Assembly: GCA_050331475.1 (NCBI GenBank)
Contig: JBHJGU010000071.1
Coordinates: forward strand, 1-28,468
Length of the DNA stretch: 28,468 bases
Direction of reading: 5' to 3'
Source of the DNA: JBHJGU01 sp050331475
Lineage (GTDB): Bacteria > Pseudomonadota > Alphaproteobacteria > Caulobacterales > Maricaulaceae
Made by a program: the position numbers and the translations under genes. Below are positions 8,613 through 16,546 of this stretch, piece after piece (the stretch's first letter is position 1; each line of letters opens with the position of its first letter). Under the pieces are notes generated by a model. That model did no database searches, was not told where the DNA came from, and saw only the letters and a program-made list of their open reading frames with translations.

Positions 8613-8629
8613 ATGTAATAACGTTGCAT
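8613..8629. promoter_or_regulatory. candidate Zur box between the receptor and zur genes
   Basis: ATGTAATAACGTTGCAT is an imperfect palindrome with arms ATG-AA and TT-CAT (one G-T-like wobble), spaced exactly as in the known 17-bp core ATGTTATA-N-TATAACAT of proteobacterial Zur boxes. It lies 39 bp upstream of the receptor start and 65 bp upstream of the Fur-family start, so one site could control both. Confidence 0.6.
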
Positions 8630-8693
8630 TTTCCCCGCAAGCGATTGAACCTGGGGTCTGGCGCCGCAGCCTCAACTGCGCCATTTTCGTCAC

Positions 8694-9143
8694 ATGACCC
8701 AGACTGACCTGACGAATTCCGGCTCCGCGAGCGAACGCGTTCTGGCGTATTGCCGAGCCCGCGGCGTTAAACTGACACCCGTGCGCGAGAAAGTGCTAAG
8801 CTTGCTCGCCGAGGCGGGCCGGCCAATGAAAGCCTATGACCTCTTAGAGCTATTGAAGCCCGGCCCCGGCGCTGCGCAACCGCCGACGGTTTATCGGGCC
8901 TTGGACTTTCTATTGGACGCTGGATTGGTGCATAAAGTGGCGTCGTTGAACGCGTTTATGCTGTGCGGGCATCGGGATTGCGACCACGTCGCGGCTTTGT
9001 TTATTTGTGAAGTCTGCGGACGCGCGGAAGAACGCCACGCCGACCTACCCGAACCCCAGTCCGCGCCAAAGGGCTTCGTGCGCAGCCGCTCGGTGATCGA
9101 GCATCACGGGGTATGCGGTCTTTGCGCCACCGCGAACGCGTGA
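8694..9143 (+). CDS. zur: Fur-family zinc uptake regulator
   Basis: A 149-residue Fur-family repressor. The N-terminal winged helix has LTPVREKVLSLL and PPTVYRALDFLLDAGLVHKV, the latter close to Zur proteins. Next come the metal-binding part CGHRDCDH and a structural Cys4-type zinc site from CEVC and CGLC. Zur binds DNA when loaded with zinc and represses uptake genes. It is divergent from the ZnuD-like receptor and the gap carries a Zur-box-like palindrome. No clear ribosome site precedes the ATG, so it may be a leaderless mRNA. The thioesterase gene begins 10 bp after the stop and is probably co-transcribed. Fur itself is less likely because of the sequence style and the neighbour. Confidence 0.85.
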   Translation: MTQTDLTNSGSASERVLAYCRARGVKLTPVREKVLSLLAEAGRPMKAYDLLELLKPGPGAAQPPTVYRALDFLLDAGLVHKVASLNAFMLCGHRDCDHVAALFICEVCGRAEERHADLPEPQSAPKGFVRSRSVIEHHGVCGLCATANA

Positions 9144-9153
9144 GGAGGGCGTT

Positions 9154-10080
9154 ATGGGCCTAGCCGAAGTTTGGCGCGGAAGCGCGAACGCCTGGGAATG
9201 CGACGAACTCGGGCATTTAAACGTCGCGGGATATTTCGCGAAGTTCAACGAGGCGGTGTTGGGCTTCGCGTGCGAACTGAATCTGGGACATATTGGCTAC
9301 GCCGAAGCGCCGTCGGTCTTGCGGCCACGGGAAATTCACGTGCGGTTTCTCGCCGAGGTCCGCCCCGGGGCGCCGTTATCGATCCACGCCGGTCTGATGG
9401 ATTTGGACGAGGATTCCGTCGCAGTGTTTTTCGAAATGCGCGATGGGCAAGATCAACCCGCAGCGACGTGGCGGGCGCGCCTGGTCCATGAAACCCCAGA
9501 AACTGGCAAGCGGTTTTCCTGGCCCGGGCGTATTCATTCCCGGGTAGCGGGTTTGCGCACGGAACTGCCTGAATATGCGCTACCCAAAGGCTTAGCCGCG
9601 CCGGAAACTGGGGTGGAGCCTCATCTTGACGACGCCGACCGCCACGGCCTTGTTCAGACCGGCCGGGGCGTTTTTCAGCATCTCGAATGTGACGCCGGCG
9701 GGCGGATTGGCGCGGATCGGTTTATGGGGCGGCTATCGGACAGCGTGACGAATTTCTCCGCCGCCTTCCCAGAGATCGCGCGCCAATACGCCCAAGGCGA
9801 GGCGCTGAGCGTCTCAACGGCGCTCCTTGAGGCGCGCTGGCGCTATCAGCGCTGGCCGCGGCCGGGGGATCATTTCATCGTCCGCTCCGCGCTCGCCGAG
9901 GCGCGGCCCAAGACGCGGCGTTTGATCCACTGGTTTTTCGATCCCCGGTCGCGCCAACCCTGGTGCGGCGTCGAAGCGGTCAATGGCATGCTGAATTTAC
10001 AGACACGGCGGCTCGAAGAGACGACGCCCGACGTCCTGTCCGCCTTGCAAGCCCAAGCGCAACCGGATTTGACGCCCTAA
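9154..10080 (+). CDS. double hot-dog acyl-CoA thioesterase-like protein
   Basis: A 308-residue cytosolic protein with two hot-dog halves. The first (about 1-130) holds WECDELGHLNVAGYFAKFNEA, the Asp-x-x-Gly-His pattern of 4-hydroxybenzoyl-CoA thioesterase-like enzymes. The second (about 150-290) has FMGRLSDSVTNF and a RYQRWPRPGDHFIVRSAL strand. Its acyl substrate cannot be told. GAGGAGGGC lies just before the ATG. It follows zur by 10 bp, probably in one transcript, although a link to zinc is not evident. Its stop overlaps the stop of the exonuclease gene by 4 bp. Confidence 0.82.
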   Translation: MGLAEVWRGSANAWECDELGHLNVAGYFAKFNEAVLGFACELNLGHIGYAEAPSVLRPREIHVRFLAEVRPGAPLSIHAGLMDLDEDSVAVFFEMRDGQDQPAATWRARLVHETPETGKRFSWPGRIHSRVAGLRTELPEYALPKGLAAPETGVEPHLDDADRHGLVQTGRGVFQHLECDAGGRIGADRFMGRLSDSVTNFSAAFPEIARQYAQGEALSVSTALLEARWRYQRWPRPGDHFIVRSALAEARPKTRRLIHWFFDPRSRQPWCGVEAVNGMLNLQTRRLEETTPDVLSALQAQAQPDLTP

Positions 10081-10586
10081 TCCATGCCGAGCCCGGCGAT
10101 CTCGCGATAGACCGCCCGCAAATGGCGCGCGTCCGCTAAAGCGCGATGGGTGCGCGGGGCGTGCGTCGCCGCCCGTTCGACAGCAGACGCTAAGCGCGAC
10201 GCACGACCGAAAGGCGCAAGCGCCGCCATCCAATCGGTCAGGCCGAAGGCTGGCGCCAGGTCGGCCGCCTCGAACAACCGGCCTAACCAAAACCCGTCAA
10301 AGGCCGGCGCGTCGCTGATCACCGTGGCGTCGTGCAGGGTGTCATTTAAGTTTGAAGCTATCGATGCGACAGGCGCGCCCTCACGATAAACTTGATCCGG
10401 CGTGAGGCCGTGCAAAGCCTCGGCCGACGCCATCCAGGCTTGCATAGACCAATCGGGGTGAGGTTGGATGAGGGTCGCGGCTGCGGCCCCGTCTAAATTC
10501 ACCCACGCGACCTCAATCGGCCAGCTTTGCGGCCCTAACCCGCTCGCTTCAACATCAATAAAAACAAGTCGTCTACCGGATTTCAT
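10077..10586 (-). CDS. DnaQ-like 3'-5' exonuclease (DEDDh)
   Basis: A 169-residue single-domain nuclease. The three exonuclease motifs are visible: FIDVEASGLG with the Asp and Glu (motif I), a central motif with an Asp in VISDAPAFDGFWLGRL (motif II), and HRALADARHLRAVY with His and Asp (motif III, DEDDh type). Enzymes of this type trim DNA or RNA ends; a stand-alone domain like this is not the DNA polymerase III epsilon subunit with its longer tail. It is convergent with the thioesterase gene and divergent from the DM13 gene. Confidence 0.85.
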   Translation of the reverse strand: MKSGRRLVFIDVEASGLGPQSWPIEVAWVNLDGAAAATLIQPHPDWSMQAWMASAEALHGLTPDQVYREGAPVASIASNLNDTLHDATVISDAPAFDGFWLGRLFEAADLAPAFGLTDWMAALAPFGRASRLASAVERAATHAPRTHRALADARHLRAVYREIAGLGMD

Positions 10587-10605
10587 GGGGCTGTTGATCC
10601 TCTAG

Positions 10606-10643
10606 CGCCTGAGACGCGGCGTCTGAGTTGTGTTGTTCAGGCG
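10606..10643. promoter_or_regulatory. nested inverted repeats in a divergent promoter gap
   Basis: The outer arms cgcctga (10606-10612) and tcaggcg (10637-10643) enclose a 13-bp palindrome agacgc-g-gcgtct (10612-10624). The site lies between the exonuclease start at 10586 and the DM13 gene at 10781, which point away from each other. It may be an operator or an RNA hairpin; I cannot tell which. Confidence 0.35.
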
Positions 10644-10780
10644 TCACATTCGCCGACGCTTGCACAGCCTAACCGCGGCTTGACGCTCTGTGATTGGCGC
10701 GGGACGCGGTTAAGATGCAGATTGATCCTCGACATCGACGCCGCTCGGGCGACGAAAAACGCTTCAAACGGAGTTGCATT

Positions 10781-11221
10781 ATGGCCCTGCGCGCCATGAT
10801 CGCCGGCCTCTGCTTCGGTCTGGTCGGAACAATCAGCCCGTCTGCTACCGCGATGACGAAGTTAGCTCATGGTGAGCTTAGCGGGAAACGCTTTCCCGTC
10901 GAAGGCGCGTGGACCGTCGTGCGCGAGGATGACGGGTTGGTTCTGGAATTCTCGGAAACCTTTCAAACCCGGTACGGTCCGGAGCTTGAGGTATTTCTTT
11001 CGCCCAAAAAATTTGACGCTGTGACTGGGGTCAATGCGCTGGATGATGCGGTGCGCCTGGGGCGACTGCAGGCCCTCAAAGGCGCGCAGCGCTACGCCAT
11101 TCCCGCCCATGTCGATCTCAACGCGATCAGAAGCGTTGTCATCCATTGCGAGTATTTCTTGGTGCTTTGGGGCGGCGGCGACTTGACCGGCTCAAGCGCG
11201 GACGTCGATTTCGCCCCGTAA
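10781..11221 (+). CDS. secreted DM13-domain protein
   Basis: A 146-residue protein with a signal peptide (MALRAMIAGLCFGLVG, cleaved near SATA). The rest matches the DM13 fold: GELSGKRFPVEGAWTVVRE, LVLEFSETFQTRYGPELEVFLSP, RLGRLQALKGAQRYAIPAHVDL and SVVIHCEYFLVLWGGGDL. The conserved Cys near the end (HCEYF) is the residue proposed for redox function in DM13 proteins; the actual partner is unknown. I chose ATG 10781 over the longer frame from 10694 because GGAG lies 7 nt upstream and the signal peptide then begins at the start. It is convergent with the TPR-protein gene 25 bp away. Confidence 0.83.
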   Translation: MALRAMIAGLCFGLVGTISPSATAMTKLAHGELSGKRFPVEGAWTVVREDDGLVLEFSETFQTRYGPELEVFLSPKKFDAVTGVNALDDAVRLGRLQALKGAQRYAIPAHVDLNAIRSVVIHCEYFLVLWGGGDLTGSSADVDFAP

Positions 11222-11246
11222 ACGACGGTCTGATTTCGGCTTGATC

Positions 11247-12254
11247 TCAGCGCGCGGCGATTGTTCCCGGCGCAGCCCCGGAAAGCACGCGTTCGATTGA
11301 CAAAATCCGCCCGCCTTGGCCATCGCTCGGACCCAAGGCGCGGGCTTCCGCCAAATCCTCTCGCGCGCGGGCTTTTTCGCCGTTCGCGGCGTAAAGCGCC
11401 GCCCGACCGATGTGCGCGTCGACGGAGAACGGATCAAACGCCAAGAGGCGATCGAAGACCTCTCGCGCCGCGGCGAGGTCCCCCGCCCGCGCCAAGCAAC
11501 CGGCGTGGTCCGCCAACGCGTCGACCGCCCATTCATCCGCCGCCACGCCAGCGGCGGCCTTGCGGCACACCTCGTCCGTCAAATACGACAGCGTCACGGC
11601 GACCACGGCGGCGGGTTTGGGCTTAGGACGGCGGGGCTTTTCGGGCGCAGCAGCTGGCTTCGGCGCTGGGTCAGGTTTGGCCGCAGACGTCGGCTCGGCT
11701 TTCGCAACGGTCGTTGGCTTTGACGGCGCCGCAGCCTTCGGGTCGGCTTTCGCCGCCGCCTTCGGGGCCGGGCGCGCCGCTTTCGCAGCGGCCGGCGCTT
11801 TGGGCGCGGGCGGAGGCGCGGGACGCGGCGACGCGGCGGCGAGAAGGCTCAACGGTTGGGCGATCTTGCCTTGAAACGCCAGGTCGACGACCAAAGCGCC
11901 GTTTTTGACGCTGGCGAAGGCCTGGTTCACCGGTTTGACACCGGCAAACCGCACCTCGGCGCCCGTGGGCGTTGGGAACACTTCGAGGTCCTTGATCGGC
12001 GCGCGCCCGGCGGGTTCGACGCGCACCGCAGCTAGATCAACCCCGGGAAGCGGCAAACACACCCGCCCCTCACCGTCGATCTTGGCGGTCGCCTTGCTGA
12101 GCGGCGCGGAAAACTCAAACAAGAGCCGCGCTTTGTCGTCTTGAACGGCCGCGCGAACGTCTTTGAGACGCAAGGGTTCGGCCGCCCCAACCGGCGCAGT
12201 CGACACCACGGCCAGGGCCACGCTAAGCAAGGGGATCAAACGAACCGTCGTCAT
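11247..12254 (-). CDS. exported protein with Pro/Ala/Lys linker and TPR-like C-terminus
   Basis: A 335-residue protein. A signal peptide (1-24, ending GAAEP) is followed by a beta-rich domain (about 25-135) that resembles AMIN-type envelope domains (VRAAVQDDKARLLFEFSAP, ALVVDLAF). A low-complexity linker of about 75 residues, rich in Ala, Pro and Lys, follows. The last 110 residues have TPR-like helices (LADHAGCLARAGDLAAAREVFDRLLAFDPFSVDAHIGRAALYAANGEKARAREDL). The layout suggests a periplasmic adaptor that spans peptidoglycan and binds a protein partner. No exact family is recognised. The start ATG has only a weak AGAG upstream. Confidence 0.7.
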   Translation of the reverse strand: MTTVRLIPLLSVALAVVSTAPVGAAEPLRLKDVRAAVQDDKARLLFEFSAPLSKATAKIDGEGRVCLPLPGVDLAAVRVEPAGRAPIKDLEVFPTPTGAEVRFAGVKPVNQAFASVKNGALVVDLAFQGKIAQPLSLLAAASPRPAPPPAPKAPAAAKAARPAPKAAAKADPKAAAPSKPTTVAKAEPTSAAKPDPAPKPAAAPEKPRRPKPKPAAVVAVTLSYLTDEVCRKAAAGVAADEWAVDALADHAGCLARAGDLAAAREVFDRLLAFDPFSVDAHIGRAALYAANGEKARAREDLAEARALGPSDGQGGRILSIERVLSGAAPGTIAAR

Positions 12255-12328
12255 AGCGCTCTAATGGCCTTAAGACCGATTAAACCGGCGTTAACGCTAA
12301 CCTCGCCCCGGACGCCTTTGACACCTCT

Positions 12329-12922
12329 ATGCTGCGCCAGCCCGCCCCACTCCCAACCCCCGAAGCGCCCCATGACGCCGGCGAGACGGCGTGGCGGGTT
12401 TGGAAGACCCTGACGCGCATCTTCGCTACCTGGCGGTTTTTTGCGCCCGTTCCGGGCGATTTCTGGATTGCCACCCAGCGGTTGGGCAATGATTTTGTGT
12501 CAAAGTCCCGCCGGCTCTCCACCTGGCGCGAAGCGAAAGCTGTACTCGCGGACCATGACTTGGCGGTGCTGCAGTTCCTGCGAACCATCGCCCAAATCAA
12601 CCGCGCCCAAACCAACGGCCTGTTTCGGGTGTTCTTTTTCAGCTATCTCGCCGCGCCAGCCACGGTGGTGTTTGGCCTGCCGGAAGCGTTTCCCGACTGG
12701 TGGGCCCAGCAAGCCGCCGATCTGACGCTTTGGGATATCGTCGCGCTTCTGGGAACGGCGACCGCAATGTTATTGCTCACCTATGCTGGGGATTGGCGCG
12801 CGCGCGAGATCCTGCAATGCGTCGAGCTCACGATTGCGGAGCGGCGTTTACAGGAGGGCGGTTCGCGCGCAATCCTTGACGGGGAGCCCGCGTCCGATCC
12901 CGACCCCTCGCCCTTTCCTTAA
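12329..12922 (+). CDS. predicted membrane protein with two helices, unknown function
   Basis: A 197-residue protein that I do not recognise. About residues 98-118 (GLFRVFFFSYLAAPATVVFGL) and 137-157 (WDIVALLGTATAMLLLTY) look like two membrane helices, flanked by charged cytosolic-looking ends. The N-terminal part is aromatic-rich (ATWRFFAPVPGDFWIATQRLG). No ribosome site is visible before the ATG. The thiolase gene starts 12 bp after its stop, so the two may be one transcript. Confidence 0.62.
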   Translation: MLRQPAPLPTPEAPHDAGETAWRVWKTLTRIFATWRFFAPVPGDFWIATQRLGNDFVSKSRRLSTWREAKAVLADHDLAVLQFLRTIAQINRAQTNGLFRVFFFSYLAAPATVVFGLPEAFPDWWAQQAADLTLWDIVALLGTATAMLLLTYAGDWRAREILQCVELTIAERRLQEGGSRAILDGEPASDPDPSPFP

Positions 12923-12934
12923 TAGGAGCCCGCC

Positions 12935-14158
12935 ATGCGCGAAGCCGTCATTGTCTCTTACGCCCGCACGGGCCTGGCGAAATCCCTCCGAGGCGGGTTC
13001 AACCAAACCCATGGCGCGGTCATGGCCGGCCATGTGATCGCGGAGGCCGTCCAGCGCGCGGGCGTGGAGCCGGGCTTGGTGGAGGATGTGGTTCTGGGCT
13101 GTGGCTATCCCGAAGGCGCCACCGGGCACAATCTGGCGCGCAACGCCGCCATCAAAGCGGGCTTGCCGGTGACGGTTGGTGGGGTGACCCTGACGCGGTA
13201 TTGCGCGTCGGGCCTGCAAGCGGTGGCTTTCGCGGCCTATCAAATCGCCCAAGGCGGCGCGGATGTCATGGTCGCCGGCGGGGTGGAGAGCATTTCGCTG
13301 GTTGAGCGGGGCATGACGGCGGAGGGCCAACCGGCGCTCAATATGCACCATTTCGTCGAACCGGCCTTGTTCCAACAGAAACAAGCGCTTTGGATGACCA
13401 TGATTGAAACCGCGGAGATCGTGGCCGAGCGCTATGGCGTGACCCGGGAGGCGCAAGACGCCTACGCCCTGCGCAGCCAACAACGCATCGCCGCGGCGCA
13501 GGAGAGCGGGCTATTCGCGGACGAGATCACGCCGCTGCCTACCCAATGGGCGAAATTCGATAAAGCGTCAGGCGAAACCACGGTCGTTGACTATGTGGTC
13601 GAGCGGGACGAGTGCAATCGCCCGCAAACCACACTCGAGGCGCTGCAAAGCCTCGCGCCGGTCTTCAAGAACGGCCAGCAGGTCAAAGAGGGCCGCTCCG
13701 TCACCGCCGGCAACGCCAGCCAGCTCGCCGACGGCGCCGCCGCCTTGGTGCTGATGGAGGCGAAAGAGGCCGAACGCCGGGGGCTCACCCCGCTGGGGCG
13801 GTTTCGCGGCTTCGTCACCCATGGCTGTGAACCCGAGGAGATGGGCATCGGCCCGGTCTTCGCCGTGCCGCGCCTGCTGGAGCGTCAGGGCCTCACGGTC
13901 GACGACATCGACCTTTGGGAGCTCAACGAAGCCTTCGCCAGCCAATGCCTTTACTGCCGTGATGAACTCGGCATCGATCCGGAGCGCTATAACGTCAATG
14001 GCGGCTCCATCGCCATCGGCCACCCCTATGCCATGACCGGCGCCCGCTGCACCGGACATCTGCTCATGGAGATGGGTCGCCGCGACGCCAAACTAGGCGT
14101 CGTCACCATGTGCGTCGGCGGCGGCATGGGCGCGGCCGGGCTTTTTGAGCGGGAGTAA
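12935..14158 (+). CDS. acetyl-CoA acyltransferase (thiolase)
   Basis: A 407-residue thiolase of full length. It carries the nucleophile Cys in TRYCASGLQAVA, the His in NGGSIAIGHPYAMTGAR and the second active-site Cys in CVGGGMGAAGLFE, plus NEAFA. It cleaves 3-ketoacyl-CoA in fatty-acid oxidation, or condenses acetyl-CoA; the substrate length cannot be read. AGGAG precedes the ATG by 7 nt. The stop is the last host base before an AT-rich block. Its last 66 bp are read in antisense by the neighbouring AT-rich gene. Confidence 0.92.
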   Translation: MREAVIVSYARTGLAKSLRGGFNQTHGAVMAGHVIAEAVQRAGVEPGLVEDVVLGCGYPEGATGHNLARNAAIKAGLPVTVGGVTLTRYCASGLQAVAFAAYQIAQGGADVMVAGGVESISLVERGMTAEGQPALNMHHFVEPALFQQKQALWMTMIETAEIVAERYGVTREAQDAYALRSQQRIAAAQESGLFADEITPLPTQWAKFDKASGETTVVDYVVERDECNRPQTTLEALQSLAPVFKNGQQVKEGRSVTAGNASQLADGAAALVLMEAKEAERRGLTPLGRFRGFVTHGCEPEEMGIGPVFAVPRLLERQGLTVDDIDLWELNEAFASQCLYCRDELGIDPERYNVNGGSIAIGHPYAMTGARCTGHLLMEMGRRDAKLGVVTMCVGGGMGAAGLFERE

Positions 14159-15916
14159 GGAAGCAACCCTTGACTTCAAGAGCTCTTTAAGTAGACCCAA
14201 ACCTCTTTTGGGGAAAATAAATAGTGTGAAAACCAGCAAAACGAAGAACACCGTCCAGAAGGAATTGAACACCCATTGCGATTTCATCGCTTTATATTCC
14301 GCACTATCCGAGCCGCTTTCACTTATGACGTCAAACCAGACCTGGAACAGGTCAATAGATCCAAACACACCAATAAGCAAACCTAAAACAATCAACAAGA
14401 AATGAGAATACTCTCTTCGTTTTTCATCGTGCATAGAACTAATTATTTTAATGTCTTCACCAACAGAAAGATATTCAGATTTTACTTGAGCGACATTCCC
14501 AAAAATCTTATTTATCCGTCTTTGGACAAACAATTCATAAGGTTGCCATCCAGGTATTGTTTGCCAATCGAAAGATGCTACCATCCGCCTGAAAGCCTCA
14601 GAATACGCAATGGAACGATTAATTCTATAAATTAGACTCCCGCTCGACCGTGATCCTATTTTTGCATAATAGCGCTCCAACTTGTTTATATCGATGTTTT
14701 CTCGATTTATTTTTAACGAACCTTTAATTCTGAAGCTCTGAACAATTTTATCAAGCAATCGTATCTCTGAACCGGCAAAATAAATTTCTTGTAGTTCCCG
14801 AAACGCCATCATACGTAACGTCCCAGCGTCTAATATCCGCTGAATCCAACGACAAAGTTCGTAATTATTACCACTTGACATACTATAGAAATTTTCCCCC
14901 ACATGAATAAATGCAAACCTGAGCGCACAACTTGAAGAACTCACTGAAATACTTGAAGCGCCATCAAAATGAGAGCCTAAAGAGGAGATATATGTAATTC
15001 GCCCACCACTAAATAAATTTGCAACAACTTCGCGCGGTTTAACAATTTCTTTATCTGCATCTTCGCTCGTTTTAGAAGTTAATGCTCGCCGTAAACTATT
15101 TACAGTAAGTAAAAAATGCGAGGCTCGTTCCTGATCAAACGAGCGCAAATATTGGTTTCCTCCAATATCTCGTTGAAAATAATCTCGATATAAATGATAT
15201 GGAAAAATAAAACCTCGTAAATTACAAAAAATAGGCCCTAGGTCTTGTGACATTTGCAACATAATGTCCTGATCGAACGGAGCATTTTGCTTAGCAGTAA
15301 TAGCATGAGACCATACATCATTGTAAAAATACTCAACACCGTCTTGGGCCTTATCTTCATCGCTCCGCTTGCTCGTACTAGACTCTATTTGTGCATGCGC
15401 TTTTTTTATATTTCTTATAAATCTTTCCTGTGCGAAAGATAAATTAACCCGGCTAGAGAAATACTCCACGATACGCTCAATATTTAAAAAGAAAGTTATA
15501 ATAAGCGCCTCAGTTCGCAAATGGAATTGAGCATCAAACCCTGATATCTCATATATACTTTTAACATTCAAAATTTCTTCTCGATAAAATGGGTCCTTCG
15601 ACCATTCAAACGCACCTTCAAATGCTTCATTTGGATTCAATTTAAAAAATTGGTTACCAGCGGGATTATTATGAGCGGGATTAAACTGCCTAATATTCTC
15701 ATTGATCTTTCTAATCCATCTTGCACGAAATTCAGCAGACTCAATCGGGTCATCAGTACTCAGAAAGTTGATATCATCGCCTCCGCCAGTATTTTCGGTT
15801 GCAATTGGAGAAAAACCAACCTGCCAAACGGCGACTGTTGGCGACACGCGCATCGCAGCGCCACTGTGCGCGCGCAACAATAACTCATTATAATCACTTG
15901 AAAGTTGAATATTCAT
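14093..15916 (-). CDS. large AT-rich orphan protein with two C-terminal membrane helices
   Basis: A 607-residue protein that I do not recognise. Its gene is strikingly AT-rich in a GC-rich region, with Asn, Ile, Lys and Ser codons ending in A or T, so it was probably acquired. The long N-terminal part (1 to about 500) looks soluble and mixed alpha/beta. Two membrane helices follow: about 503-526 (LLIVLGLLIGVFGSIDLFQVWF) and about 547-568 (WVFNSFWTVFFVLLVFTLFIF), with a basic tail. The topology recalls CorA-like proteins, but the GMN motif is absent. ATG 15916 is chosen because AGGTG lies upstream. The last 21 residues are coded antisense to the end of the thiolase gene, a sign that the original stop was lost at the junction. 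No enzyme motif is seen. Confidence 0.65.
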   Translation of the reverse strand: MNIQLSSDYNELLLRAHSGAAMRVSPTVAVWQVGFSPIATENTGGGDDINFLSTDDPIESAEFRARWIRKINENIRQFNPAHNNPAGNQFFKLNPNEAFEGAFEWSKDPFYREEILNVKSIYEISGFDAQFHLRTEALIITFFLNIERIVEYFSSRVNLSFAQERFIRNIKKAHAQIESSTSKRSDEDKAQDGVEYFYNDVWSHAITAKQNAPFDQDIMLQMSQDLGPIFCNLRGFIFPYHLYRDYFQRDIGGNQYLRSFDQERASHFLLTVNSLRRALTSKTSEDADKEIVKPREVVANLFSGGRITYISSLGSHFDGASSISVSSSSCALRFAFIHVGENFYSMSSGNNYELCRWIQRILDAGTLRMMAFRELQEIYFAGSEIRLLDKIVQSFRIKGSLKINRENIDINKLERYYAKIGSRSSGSLIYRINRSIAYSEAFRRMVASFDWQTIPGWQPYELFVQRRINKIFGNVAQVKSEYLSVGEDIKIISSMHDEKRREYSHFLLIVLGLLIGVFGSIDLFQVWFDVISESGSDSAEYKAMKSQWVFNSFWTVFFVLLVFTLFIFPKRGLGLLKELLKSRVASLLPLKKPGRAHAAADAHGDDA

Positions 15917-16061
15917 ATAATGACACCTAAACTCGAAATTTAACTCGTAACGATTTAGAGCGCCCCTTAATCGTGTAATCGTTACTAACACACATTATGG
16001 GGAAAGCAATCAAAAATATACGCTTTTAAGCGAGGCTTGAAGCGGCATGCATGTCATGTCG
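15917..16061. other. AT-rich gap between orphan gene and phytase fragment
   Basis: This gap is AT-rich on its left and returns to host composition near 16020, so the right border of the imported block probably lies about there. I see no terminal repeat or attachment site. Confidence 0.4.
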
Positions 16062-16532
16062 CTAACGCCCCAACACGCCCCATCCTATGAGCTTGAAGTT
16101 CTGGGGGGCTAAGAGTTCGTCGTCGCCGCTGCGACCGTCTTCGACCACACCAAAATTGACGTTAAAGCCGTCTTGGACGATTAGCAAGCCGTCCGTGTAA
16201 TCGGGCGGGGCTTGGTCCATGGCGTGTAGCCCGTCGGTTTCCTGGGCGCCGTCGACGCTCGCTTCCGGGTTTGGAGCTATGCGAAAGCGCAGGACCGGCG
16301 CATAATCATCTAAAATGTCGAAGGCATGAAAGCTCCCGTCGCCCTGCGAGGAGACCACCAGACACCGCGCGCTGGGCCGGTCATAAGGGGTAAGCCCCTC
16401 CACATCCGCGACCATGCCGTCCGGCCCGCCGACTGCGGCGGTCTGTTCCGGCGTGACCCAAGCAAACGGCGCTCGGTTCAACGTTTCCAAGATTGCCGCG
16501 CGGCTCGCAATGGCGCGATTGGCGCAAATCAC
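16062..16532 (-). pseudogene. C-terminal remnant of a beta-propeller phytase
   Basis: The 156-residue frame matches the C-terminal third of beta-propeller 3-phytases: MVADVEGLTPYDR, LVVSSQGDGSFHAFDI, VDGAQETDGLHAMD, GLLIVQDGFN and QNFKLIGWG. These enzymes release phosphate from phytate outside the cell. The family is 350 residues or more with a signal peptide. This frame starts at a GTG with no signal peptide and no ribosome site, and an in-frame TAA lies a few codons upstream. The N-terminal two thirds are missing exactly where the methyltransferase gene begins in the other direction (16547). I infer truncation when the methyltransferase segment arrived. Confidence 0.75.
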
Positions 16533-16546
16533 TCTAGCGTGGACTT

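Noticed and set aside
14093..15916. CorA-type magnesium channel
   Set aside because: Two C-terminal helices fit, but the GMN motif and the CorA N-terminal pattern are missing.
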